Under the pieces are notes generated by a model that made no database searches, had not been told where the DNA came from, and was given only the letters and a program-made list of their open reading frames with translations. A stretch of 7,867 nucleotides of DNA. Source: an uncultured Austwickia sp. Lineage in GTDB: Bacteria; Actinomycetota; Actinomycetes; Actinomycetales; Dermatophilaceae. Positions 1 to 6,428 of the stretch are shown here, piece after piece. Made by a program: the position numbers and the translations under genes. The stretch spans positions 1 to 7,867 of the forward strand of contig CAKUSI010000167.1 in NCBI GenBank assembly GCA_934678955.1, in the 5' to 3' direction. Positions within the stretch are counted from its first letter, which is position 1. Each line of letters opens with the position of its first letter.

Positions 1-3000
1 GGGCCCGGTGTCGGCCGACCCCGTGGGAAGACCAACCGTCCCCGCAGACGCCGACGTCCCCGCCGACGCCGACGTCCCCGCCATCGCGGCGCTTGGCTCG
101 GCCGAGTGCGCGGCCAGCGTCGTGATGCGGTGCGGGATCTGCGACATCGCCAGCACGTCGGACAACCGGAGCCACTCCCGCCAGGCGTCGGCGTGGTCCG
201 GCTCCGCGACCGCCTCCGCGCTGTCGTCGAGCACCAGGGCCATCTCATGGGTGGCGGTGTGGGTCATCCGCGCGGCGAACACGAGGTGGGGACGCCGGTA
301 GAGCAGCAGCGTGTGCTCGGCCGCTGTCTGGGCGGCCACGCCCTGGAGATCCGCGCAGGCCACCGTGATCAGGTCGTCGTCCTCCCCGATCGAGGCGTTC
401 GGCACCGAACCGAGTTGCGCGCCGAGCAGCAGTGGGAGGGCATCGGCCAGGCGCTGGCGGGGCGCGCTCTCCGGGTCTCGGACGATCCCCTCGAGCAGAG
501 CGAGAGGACCACCGGCCTGCTCGTGCGCGGCCGGCAGCGAGATGCCCGCACCGGGCGTTCCGGCGGGCAGCTGCATCAGCACCTGCAGGAGACCCTGATG
601 CAGCCACTCGGGTGCCGGCGGACCCTCCAGGTCCTGACGCGTCACAGAGACGACCCGGAATCCCTGAGCGCGGAGTCGCTCCCGCTTCAGGGCGTCATCG
701 GCCAGCCGGTTGGAGGACGTGCTCGCGTGGAAGGCATGCCCGTCGACGAAGACGGCGATCTGCTTCAGCCCCGGCGATGAGACCAGGAAATCGGGGCGCG
801 CGCCGGCCACGTCGACCTGCGGTTCAACGCGCCACACGCGACCTCCGACGCCGGTGATGGTCAGCGCGTCGCCGCGCGGCGTGGGAGAGACCTTGACCGT
901 CCCGTGAGCGCTGAGCCGACGACCGAACTCCTGGCGGAAGCGTATCTCCAGCGGGGATTCGCCGCTGGACGGGGCGACCGGAGTCGAGCTGACCTGCCAC
1001 TCGCAGACCTCCGGGTCGAGGTCGGCGACAGGTCGGCCCTCCTCGACCCCCAGCAGTGCGCGCAGCGCTCGCAGCGCGTCGACCCGGAACACGTCCCTCC
1101 CGAACGGGGCCAGGCAGCGGTAGCAGCACGCGCGCCCCTCCTCGGCACACGGGCAGGTCTCCACCACCTGTGCGGCACGGACGAGGATCGGCCAGAGGCG
1201 AGCGGGGGTGGACAGCTCGGTCAGGTACCCCGTTCCCCCCGGCACCGTGTCGTGCAAGAACAGCGCGGCGCTGACCCGACCGTGGTCGTTCCCCACCGGG
1301 TGCGGCACGGCAGCGACCCGCAGGTGGTTCGGCGCGCCGCCCATCACCTCGCGTAGGCCGAGCGGCAGCGCGGCGGCCAGGCTCGGCAAGCTGTGCATGT
1401 CGCCGACGATGCTCGGCGGCAGGATGACGGCCACGCCCTGCGTGACGAGTTCACGCGAGAGCGCCAGCTCCAGCGTGCGCTCGTCGGCGGACTGGCGATA
1501 GCGGCACCATGCGCGGTGCTCCCGGGGGCTGTTGCTGCCGGCGCCGCTGTCGAGCTTGCCGCAGGCCTCACAGATTCGGAAGAGGTGCGCGGTCACGTCC
1601 TGGCCGGCCATCTGCATCGTGGCCGGACTCGACACCTGACGACCGACGTTGAACCAGCGCACGGTCACGCGCCGGTAGTGCGCCACGCCCAGGCCGACTG
1701 CGTCCACGGACCACTGGTCGGCGAGCCGGTCCGCGTCGAAGTCGACGGCGGTGACCACCTCAAAGCGGGTACGCCTCCGGTCGTCGGTGTTGTCGTCAAT
1801 CAGCGCATCGTCACGCCGTACGTCCGAGAACACGCGCGTGAGGCGCGCCGCCTCGAACCGCTGCCCCGCCTCGGCGATGCCGACGCCCCCGCACCGAGGG
1901 CAGACCCGCGGGGACGCGGCGGTCGGCGCGTCGAGCACGGCCACGTACCCGCACGTGTCGCACGCGACGTGCGTGCGGACGTCCGCGTTGTCCTCGCCGA
2001 GTTCCACCCCGTCGACGCGCATCTCCAGGCGGTGGGCGTAGAAGTACGCTCCCGGCGCCAGCTCGGTGAGTGCCCGCGCCGACCCGCGGTCGACGATCAA
2101 CGGCTCGGAATCGAACTGCTGGGTCTCCGGGTCGATCCACGAGACCTGCGCGTCGAGCTGCACCGAATCGTCCATCAGCGAGTAGTTGGGCAGCAGCCCG
2201 CGCAGCTCCAGGCCGGCGATCCATGTGTCGTCGGTGAGCTGGCTGATGACCTTGCGCATCAGCGCGGCGCCCGCCACGGCGGAGCGATGCGCCCGCTTAT
2301 CCTCGTCGGTCGCGGCGGGCGAATCGGCGCGCTCGCGCAGTCCGGGGATCGACTCCTCGATCTCCCGGCGCCGTCGCCGGAGGGCTTCGACCTCGCGCAG
2401 GTGCTCACCCACCACGTGGGCGATGGTGGCCTCCGCGCTCGCGACCGCCTCGTCCGCTCCTGGCTGCGCGCCCCGCGCCCACGCCCGCAACGCGTCGAGG
2501 CCAGGGGTCGTCCCGTCGGCGAAGCAGGCGACGAACTCGTCGACGAGCCGCTCGCCCTGGTCACGAAGACGGGCGAGGAGGTCTCCGAGCAGAGTGCCGG
2601 GATCGGTGGACGCGAGCGCTTCCCCCGCGGTGCGGGGCGTGGAGGCATACCCCTCGCGCATCATGCGGTCGATGACCGAGGCGAGGAACTGCCGCTGCAG
2701 GATCTCCTCGGCGTCGAGGTAGGTGGCGGGCGGCCGGACGGTCCCGTCGATCATCGAGCGGGGTTCGCCGAGGAGGGGCAGGTTCTCGCCACGCCCGGTG
2801 ACGTACGCCAGTGACAGCGACGAGCCGGTGAGGCGTCCCCCGCGGCCGACGCGCTGCTGGTACTTGGCGACCGAGTCGGGCAGCGAGGCGAGCATGACCG
2901 TCGATAGATCGCCGATGTCGATGCCCAACTCCAGGGTGGGCGTGGCGACGAGCACGTTGGGCTCTCCGGGCTGTTGCTCGGGGCGCTTGAAGCCCGCTTC

Positions 3001-6000
3001 GATCTCGCGGCGGTCGCGGGCGTCGAGCAGGCTCGTGTGCTCGCGGGCATCGACGCGGCGCATGTCGGAGACGGAGAAGAGGTCTCGATAGAACGACTCC
3101 CCGTCGCGGGGTGCCTCGCGCAGGCCGCCGCGGCAGTCCGTGTGGTGGCAGGGTCCGCCGACGAGCTGCTCGCTGACGGTGGGAGCGGCCGGCAAGGGCG
3201 AGCGGCAGGTATCGCAGACCAGCAACGTGACGGCGTTTCGCAGCTGGGCGTCGTCGAGCGGGGCGACCGTGATGCGGTCGGCGGGGAGGCCGTATGCCGT
3301 GCCGCCGGCGACGGTGGCGGTCTCGCTGAGGAAGCCCTCGGCGGCCAGGCGGGCGAGCAGGTGGCGTGCCAGCGAGGCACCGTGGGCGGCGGTGACGTGG
3401 AGGCATTTCGCGGCCCAGCGTGCGTACCAGCTCTGAGGCGAGGTGACCCGCACGAACGTGCTGCGGTCGTCGACCTTGCCGCCGACGATCGGGAAGGCCG
3501 GAGCGCTGCGCCCCCGGGGAAACGCGGGCGCGCCCTGATCGCGGCGGCGGCCGCCCCAGATCCAGTGACGGTTGCCGTCGTTGGCGACGTACTTGGTCAG
3601 CCACGGGTGGTCGATGGCCCCGTCGCGGCGCATGTGCTCGAGCACGCCGCGCACCCATGTCCGGACAGCTCGGTCGTCGATGACGTCCTGGTTGTCGAGG
3701 GTTTGGATGGCGGCCTCCGCGAGGACCCCGCGCCCGAGGGCGGCGACGTCCGCAGGCCAGCCCGCAGAGACGAACACCGCGATCGATCCTGTGCCCTCGA
3801 GCGTGCGCCCGTACGTGGTCTGCAGGCCGACCTCCAAGGCCGCGTCGAAGAGGAGGCGGCGCCGGACGGCCGTGCGCGCCTTCCGGGGGACGCGGGTGTA
3901 GGTGGCGGCCTTCCAGTACGGCTCGAAGTCGGGGTGGCGGATCAGGGGCGCCGGCACAAGGCGGTAGCGGGCGAAGGGGTCGTCCTCGGCGGCGCGCATG
4001 GCAGCGTCGACCCACTCCGGGAGGGACATCCAGCGGTCGAGAGGGCGGCGCAACGCGGTGCGCAGCGACATCGTGTGGGAGCGGTGGTCGACGAATCCGG
4101 CGCGATGGGCGGCGTCCTGCACCGAGTCGGTGAAGACGAGGGCGCGCTTCTCTGCGGCGTCGAGGTCAGGGTCGCCGAAGAGGGTCGACAGGCTCACCGA
4201 CAGCAGGGTCGCGATGGCGCTGCCGAGGAACCGGATCTGGTCGGTACGGCCACACGAGGGGCATTCGTCGTCGCGGGAGCGCTTCTCGATGTCGGTGGAG
4301 TCGCCGTCGAGCATGACGACGGGCAGGACGCGGCCTTCGAGGAGGTCCTCGTCGTCGTCGGGGGGCTTGCGCACGGAGAGGGTGCGCTGGGTCACGTGCA
4401 GCCAGCGGAGGTTGGGGGCGGCCTGCTCGGGGTTTGGCTCGCCCGCAGCCGATGCCGCGACGACAGCGGCCGCTTCGCCGGGGGCGTGGAGGAGGGCTCT
4501 GAAGCGGCGGCTGCCGGCCATGTGGTCGCGGCGGATGTCTTGGTCCCGGTCGGACAGGTCGCGGCCGGTGGCGGCGAGCGTGACGCCCCACCCGGAGCGT
4601 CCACAGGAACGGCAATAGAGAGCGGGCAGTGCCGGGACGCCGTGCCCGCTGAGCCCCAGGTCGACCCCGTCGTCGGTCCAGCGGAAGCCTGGCTCGGAGG
4701 AGAGGACGCGGTCGACGCGGGTGAGTTCGCGCAGCCAGAGGGTGACGTCGACAGAGACCGCGTTCCGGTCCTTGGCGCGGCCGCGCACGATGCTCAGCGC
4801 CGCGAGGATCGACGCGATCGCTCGTCGGGCCGTCGAGCCGTCTGCGAGCTCGCCGAGCGCGGACGCAGCGAAGAGCTCGCCGGTCAGCTCGTCGATGTGG
4901 ATGGCATTGCCGGCCAGGTCGATGAGACGCCTGACGTCGGGGTGGGCCTGGAGGAGCACCGCGTCCTCGACGTCGAGGTCGGGTAGGTCGTCCAGTCGGT
5001 AGAGCGCGGCGACGACTTCGGCGAGCAGGCGCGTCGCGTCGTCGAGGTGTCGCTCGCCGCGCTCGCCCAGGTCGTTGATCTCGTCGGCAAGCAAGGAGCT
5101 GATGCGTCGCTCCCGGACGCCTGCTGATTCCTGACGTCCTTGCGCCGTGAAGGCCTCGATGTCGACGCGCCGCTCAGTGATCGCGGCCTCGGGCGAGAAG
5201 GGCTCCCCGAAGACTTGGGCGGCGAAGTCGAGCATCGCGCGGGGGTCGCCGCCGTCGCCGAGCGTGGCCGACGTGGCGACGGGCGTGAGCTTGCCGAGGG
5301 GACGGCCCTCGAAGAGGGCTCGGTCGGGGTGGTCGGCGGGGACGTGGCTGCGCAGGGCGAGCCCGAGGCGGCGCAGCAGGATGGCGACATCGGTGCCCTG
5401 CGCGCCGTCGTACGTGTGGAACTCGTCGAGGACGAGGTACGTGAGGCTGGTGGCGCTCTTGGCCCACAGCGGCTGGTCGTCGGGGCGGAGCAGGAGCTGG
5501 TCGAGCATCTTGTAGTTGGTGAGCAGGATGTCGGGCGGGTCGTCGCGCAGGACCGAGCGGTGTGTGATCAGGCCGTCGGGTGAGACGCGGGTGCGGCCCT
5601 GGCCGGGTTGGCCCTCGCGAGCGTCGCCGGTGTAGAGGCCGGCTGTGACGTTCTTGAGCTCCGGCCGCGTGGTGAGCAGCCTCGTGAGGCGCTGGGCCTG
5701 GTCGTCGGCGAGGGCGTTCATCGGGTAGAGGATGAGCGCCTTCATGCCGGTCTCGCCGCGTCGGCGGGCGCGCAGGCAGTGGTCGAGGATCGGGTGGAGG
5801 AACGCCTCGGTCTTCCCGGAGCCCGTGCCGGTGGTGACGATCGTCGGAAGGGGTCGCGGCTTGTCGGGTCCGAGGTCCTTGCTGGTGAGGCGCCGGTGGG
5901 CCTCGGCCTGGTGGCGGTAGGGAGGGAACTGCGGCGTCCAGTCGAGGTGTTGCTCCCAGCCGGGGTCGGCGGGTCGGAAGGGCAGCCGGAGCCGGACGTA

Positions 6001-6153
6001 CGGGCCCTTGAAGATCCCGTCCTCGGGGTGCTCGAGGAACTCCGCCAGCGCCCGCCTGGGCTCCGCGTCGGCGAGAGCGAACGCGGTGGACAGGTAGTCG
6101 ACGAGACTGCGCCGCACCCGCTCGGCCTGCACGCTGGGCAGCAGAGCGGTCAT
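1..6153 (-). CDS. Giant DEAD/DEAH-type SF2 helicase with zinc clusters, DUF1998 (MZB) domain and nuclease-like C-terminus; partial, 3' end beyond the window
   Basis: I translated this frame codon by codon: 2051 codons, no stop, still open at base 1. The ATG at 6151-6153 is chosen because the family-like N-terminus begins there and an AGGGGG lies 10 bases upstream. Helicase motifs in order: PYRHQ (78-82), Walker A TGTGSGKT (108-115), motif Ia YPMNALADDQ (143-152), DEFH box (243-246), SAT (295-297), FTDSVQDAA (674-682), TPTLELGIDIGDL (1071-1083), and motif VI QQRVGRGGR (1099-1107). CxxC pairs lie at 514/517, 631/634, 980/983 and 1398/1401 with 1418/1421. A helical, charged stretch spans about 1238-1285. 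DUF1998 hallmarks follow: CEAC (1528-1531) with HRAWC (1546-1550), HDTVPGGTGY (1634-1643), then CPC (1667-1669) and CCYRC (1676-1680). Residues 1732-1834 resemble a Vsr/DUF559-type endonuclease (PDF with D1788, FVDGHAFH at 1802-1809). By family it should be an ATP-dependent DNA translocase or helicase. Relatives are DISARM DrmA and DrmB, DpdJ and MrfA (YprA), but here the parts are on one chain. The defence role is inferred; helicase identity is firm. Confidence 0.93.
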   Translation of the reverse strand, partial: MTALLPSVQAERVRRSLVDYLSTAFALADAEPRRALAEFLEHPEDGIFKGPYVRLRLPFRPADPGWEQHLDWTPQFPPYRHQAEAHRRLTSKDLGPDKPRPLPTIVTTGTGSGKTEAFLHPILDHCLRARRRGETGMKALILYPMNALADDQAQRLTRLLTTRPELKNVTAGLYTGDAREGQPGQGRTRVSPDGLITHRSVLRDDPPDILLTNYKMLDQLLLRPDDQPLWAKSATSLTYLVLDEFHTYDGAQGTDVAILLRRLGLALRSHVPADHPDRALFEGRPLGKLTPVATSATLGDGGDPRAMLDFAAQVFGEPFSPEAAITERRVDIEAFTAQGRQESAGVRERRISSLLADEINDLGERGERHLDDATRLLAEVVAALYRLDDLPDLDVEDAVLLQAHPDVRRLIDLAGNAIHIDELTGELFAASALGELADGSTARRAIASILAALSIVRGRAKDRNAVSVDVTLWLRELTRVDRVLSSEPGFRWTDDGVDLGLSGHGVPALPALYCRSCGRSGWGVTLAATGRDLSDRDQDIRRDHMAGSRRFRALLHAPGEAAAVVAASAAGEPNPEQAAPNLRWLHVTQRTLSVRKPPDDDEDLLEGRVLPVVMLDGDSTDIEKRSRDDECPSCGRTDQIRFLGSAIATLLSVSLSTLFGDPDLDAAEKRALVFTDSVQDAAHRAGFVDHRSHTMSLRTALRRPLDRWMSLPEWVDAAMRAAEDDPFARYRLVPAPLIRHPDFEPYWKAATYTRVPRKARTAVRRRLLFDAALEVGLQTTYGRTLEGTGSIAVFVSAGWPADVAALGRGVLAEAAIQTLDNQDVIDDRAVRTWVRGVLEHMRRDGAIDHPWLTKYVANDGNRHWIWGGRRRDQGAPAFPRGRSAPAFPIVGGKVDDRSTFVRVTSPQSWYARWAAKCLHVTAAHGASLARHLLARLAAEGFLSETATVAGGTAYGLPADRITVAPLDDAQLRNAVTLLVCDTCRSPLPAAPTVSEQLVGGPCHHTDCRGGLREAPRDGESFYRDLFSVSDMRRVDAREHTSLLDARDRREIEAGFKRPEQQPGEPNVLVATPTLELGIDIGDLSTVMLASLPDSVAKYQQRVGRGGRLTGSSLSLAYVTGRGENLPLLGEPRSMIDGTVRPPATYLDAEEILQRQFLASVIDRMMREGYASTPRTAGEALASTDPGTLLGDLLARLRDQGERLVDEFVACFADGTTPGLDALRAWARGAQPGADEAVASAEATIAHVVGEHLREVEALRRRRREIEESIPGLRERADSPAATDEDKRAHRSAVAGAALMRKVISQLTDDTWIAGLELRGLLPNYSLMDDSVQLDAQVSWIDPETQQFDSEPLIVDRGSARALTELAPGAYFYAHRLEMRVDGVELGEDNADVRTHVACDTCGYVAVLDAPTAASPRVCPRCGGVGIAEAGQRFEAARLTRVFSDVRRDDALIDDNTDDRRRTRFEVVTAVDFDADRLADQWSVDAVGLGVAHYRRVTVRWFNVGRQVSSPATMQMAGQDVTAHLFRICEACGKLDSGAGSNSPREHRAWCRYRQSADERTLELALSRELVTQGVAVILPPSIVGDMHSLPSLAAALPLGLREVMGGAPNHLRVAAVPHPVGNDHGRVSAALFLHDTVPGGTGYLTELSTPARLWPILVRAAQVVETCPCAEEGRACCYRCLAPFGRDVFRVDALRALRALLGVEEGRPVADLDPEVCEWQVSSTPVAPSSGESPLEIRFRQEFGRRLSAHGTVKVSPTPRGDALTITGVGGRVWRVEPQVDVAGARPDFLVSSPGLKQIAVFVDGHAFHASTSSNRLADDALKRERLRAQGFRVVSVTRQDLEGPPAPEWLHQGLLQVLMQLPAGTPGAGISLPAAHEQAGGPLALLEGIVRDPESAPRQRLADALPLLLGAQLGSVPNASIGEDDDLITVACADLQGVAAQTAAEHTLLLYRRPHLVFAARMTHTATHEMALVLDDSAEAVAEPDHADAWREWLRLSDVLAMSQIPHRITTLAAHSAEPSAAMAGTSASAGTSASAGTVGLPTGSADTGP
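47..82 (-). repeat. Two perfect 18-base tandem repeats in the helicase C-terminal linker
   Basis: The 18-base unit gacgccgacgtccccgcc occurs at 47-64 and again, without a mismatch, at 65-82. A partial, imperfect unit precedes it. On the minus strand each unit encodes six residues read as GTSASA, within an Ala/Ser/Gly/Thr-rich tail near residues 2023-2040 of the helicase. This is the composition of a flexible linker or disordered C-terminal tail. Units of this type can change copy number by slippage without breaking the frame. Confidence 0.85.
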
Positions 6154-6174
6154 CGCGGACGGTCCCCCTGTGGA
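6103..6174 (+). repeat. Direct repeat, copy 1 (helicase start region)
   Basis: This stretch covers the first 17 or so codons of the helicase gene, its start codon and its ribosome-binding region. It recurs in the same orientation at 7551-7623. Bases 6110-6136 match 7558-7584 exactly. One mismatch follows (6137 against 7585), then 6138-6154 match exactly. The part upstream of the ATG carries two or three substitutions and one inserted G in copy 2. Similarity fades beyond 6174, although a short shared GGCAG at 6180-6184 hints at a longer original unit. Confidence 0.9.
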
Positions 6175-6279
6175 CTCTTGGCAGCTCGCGGCCACCCGGA
6201 TTTCGTTCCACTGTAGACAAATCGGCTGGCAGGACCAGTGACTTGTCCCTCTCGGTCTCCGCAAGGCGTGATCTGATGC
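6154..6279. promoter_or_regulatory. Divergent intergenic region between the helicase and the higBA-type module
   Basis: The region separates the leftward helicase from the rightward toxin-antitoxin module and must hold at least the helicase promoter. On the minus strand an AGGGGG at 6164-6169 is a plausible ribosome-binding site, 10 bases from the ATG. A TACAGT at 6210-6215 (minus strand) could serve as a -10 hexamer of the actinobacterial TANNNT type, but I see no good -35 partner. A short inverted pair, CACTG (6209-6213) and CAGTG (6236-6240), flanks this site and could bind a dimeric repressor. No convincing plus-strand promoter was found. The promoter details are tentative. Confidence 0.4.
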
Positions 6280-6311
6280 TTGGAGAAGCTCAAGGGGAAC
6301 CGGAGCGGAAC

Positions 6312-6333
6312 CTGGTCGATTCGGATCGACCAG
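6312..6333. repeat. Perfect 9-base inverted repeat inside the higB remnant
   Basis: CTGGTCGAT (6312-6320) and ATCGACCAG (6325-6333) are exact reverse complements separated by TCGG. In RNA this would form a 9-bp hairpin about 95 bases upstream of the HigA-type start. In DNA it has the form of an operator for a dimeric helix-turn-helix protein. It lies in coding sequence for the WSIRIDQ segment of the toxin remnant, so it may be incidental. Confidence 0.6.
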
Positions 6334-6359
6334 AAGTACCGGCTGATACTCCGTTTCGT

Positions 6360-6400
6360 GACCGTCGACTCGGAGAGAACCGCCGTCATCATCGACGGTC
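6360..6400. repeat. Second 9-base inverted repeat upstream of the HigA-type gene
   Basis: GACCGTCGA (6360-6368) and TCGACGGTC (6392-6400) are exact reverse complements with 23 bases between them. They share the TCGA-centred look of the inverted repeat at 6312-6333. TCGA-containing arms are common in GC-rich DNA, so function is uncertain. Confidence 0.45.
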
Positions 6401-6413
6401 TCGATTACCACTG

Positions 6414-6423
6414 AGGGGAGGAG
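6414..6423 (+). promoter_or_regulatory. Strong ribosome-binding site that fixes the GTG start of the HigA-type gene
   Basis: AGGGGAGGAG lies five bases ahead of the GTG at 6429-6431. It overlaps the last base of the higB remnant's stop codon, so translation of the two was probably coupled. This site decides the start: the same frame is open further upstream (for example from a TTG at 6243), but that extension runs out of frame through the higB tail and matches nothing. Confidence 0.85.
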
Positions 6424-6428
6424 CAACA

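Larger units (their letters stand above)
6280..6414 (+). pseudogene. higB: C-terminal remnant of a HigB/RelE-family toxin
   Basis: Forty-four codons end in TGA at 6412-6414. They read as the last half of a HigB/RelE-type mRNA-cleaving toxin: LEKLKGNRSG, then WSIRIDQKYRLILRF, then a closing LDYH, which is the typical end of this family. Intact HigB proteins run to roughly 90-100 residues, so about half is missing. An in-frame TGA lies just upstream at 6274-6276 and no recognisable N-terminus precedes it. The next frame reads RRDLM up to 6278, and dropping the C at 6279 would join it to LEKLKG, so a frameshift may have contributed. The fragment sits 14 bases ahead of the HigA-type gene, the normal toxin-first order of higBA operons. 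It is very unlikely to be an active toxin. A leaderless short product from the TTG at 6280 cannot be excluded. Confidence 0.8.

Noticed and set aside
1393..2814. 473-codon open frame on the plus strand
   Set aside because: It lies opposite the DUF1998 and coiled-coil part of the helicase and has only low-complexity Arg/Val/Gly content.
2561..4015. 484-codon open frame on the minus strand
   Set aside because: It is out of frame with the helicase and Arg/Pro-rich throughout, while the helicase frame across the same bases carries motifs IV-VI and the zinc pairs.
2974..4986. 670-codon open frame on the plus strand
   Set aside because: It is antisense to the helicase motif IV-V region, which reads as a coherent family sequence on the minus strand. 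Its own translation is Gly/Ala/Val/Arg-rich and matches no family; it is an artefact of high GC.
1..6153. A complete DISARM, BREX or Dpd system
   Set aside because: Only a helicase/DUF1998 protein is present. No methyltransferase, phospholipase D-type protein, PglZ or queuosine-related gene is visible, and the left neighbour is outside the window.
5174..6220. 348-codon open frame on the minus strand starting upstream of the helicase ATG
   Set aside because: It covers the helicase N-terminus in another frame. The Walker A, DEFH and SAT motifs are all in the frame that starts at 6153.
6243..6428. N-terminal extension of the HigA-type protein from the TTG at 6243
   Set aside because: The extra 62 residues are the higB remnant read in the wrong frame and have no family similarity. 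The GTG at 6429 has a strong ribosome-binding site and gives a normal HigA N-terminus.
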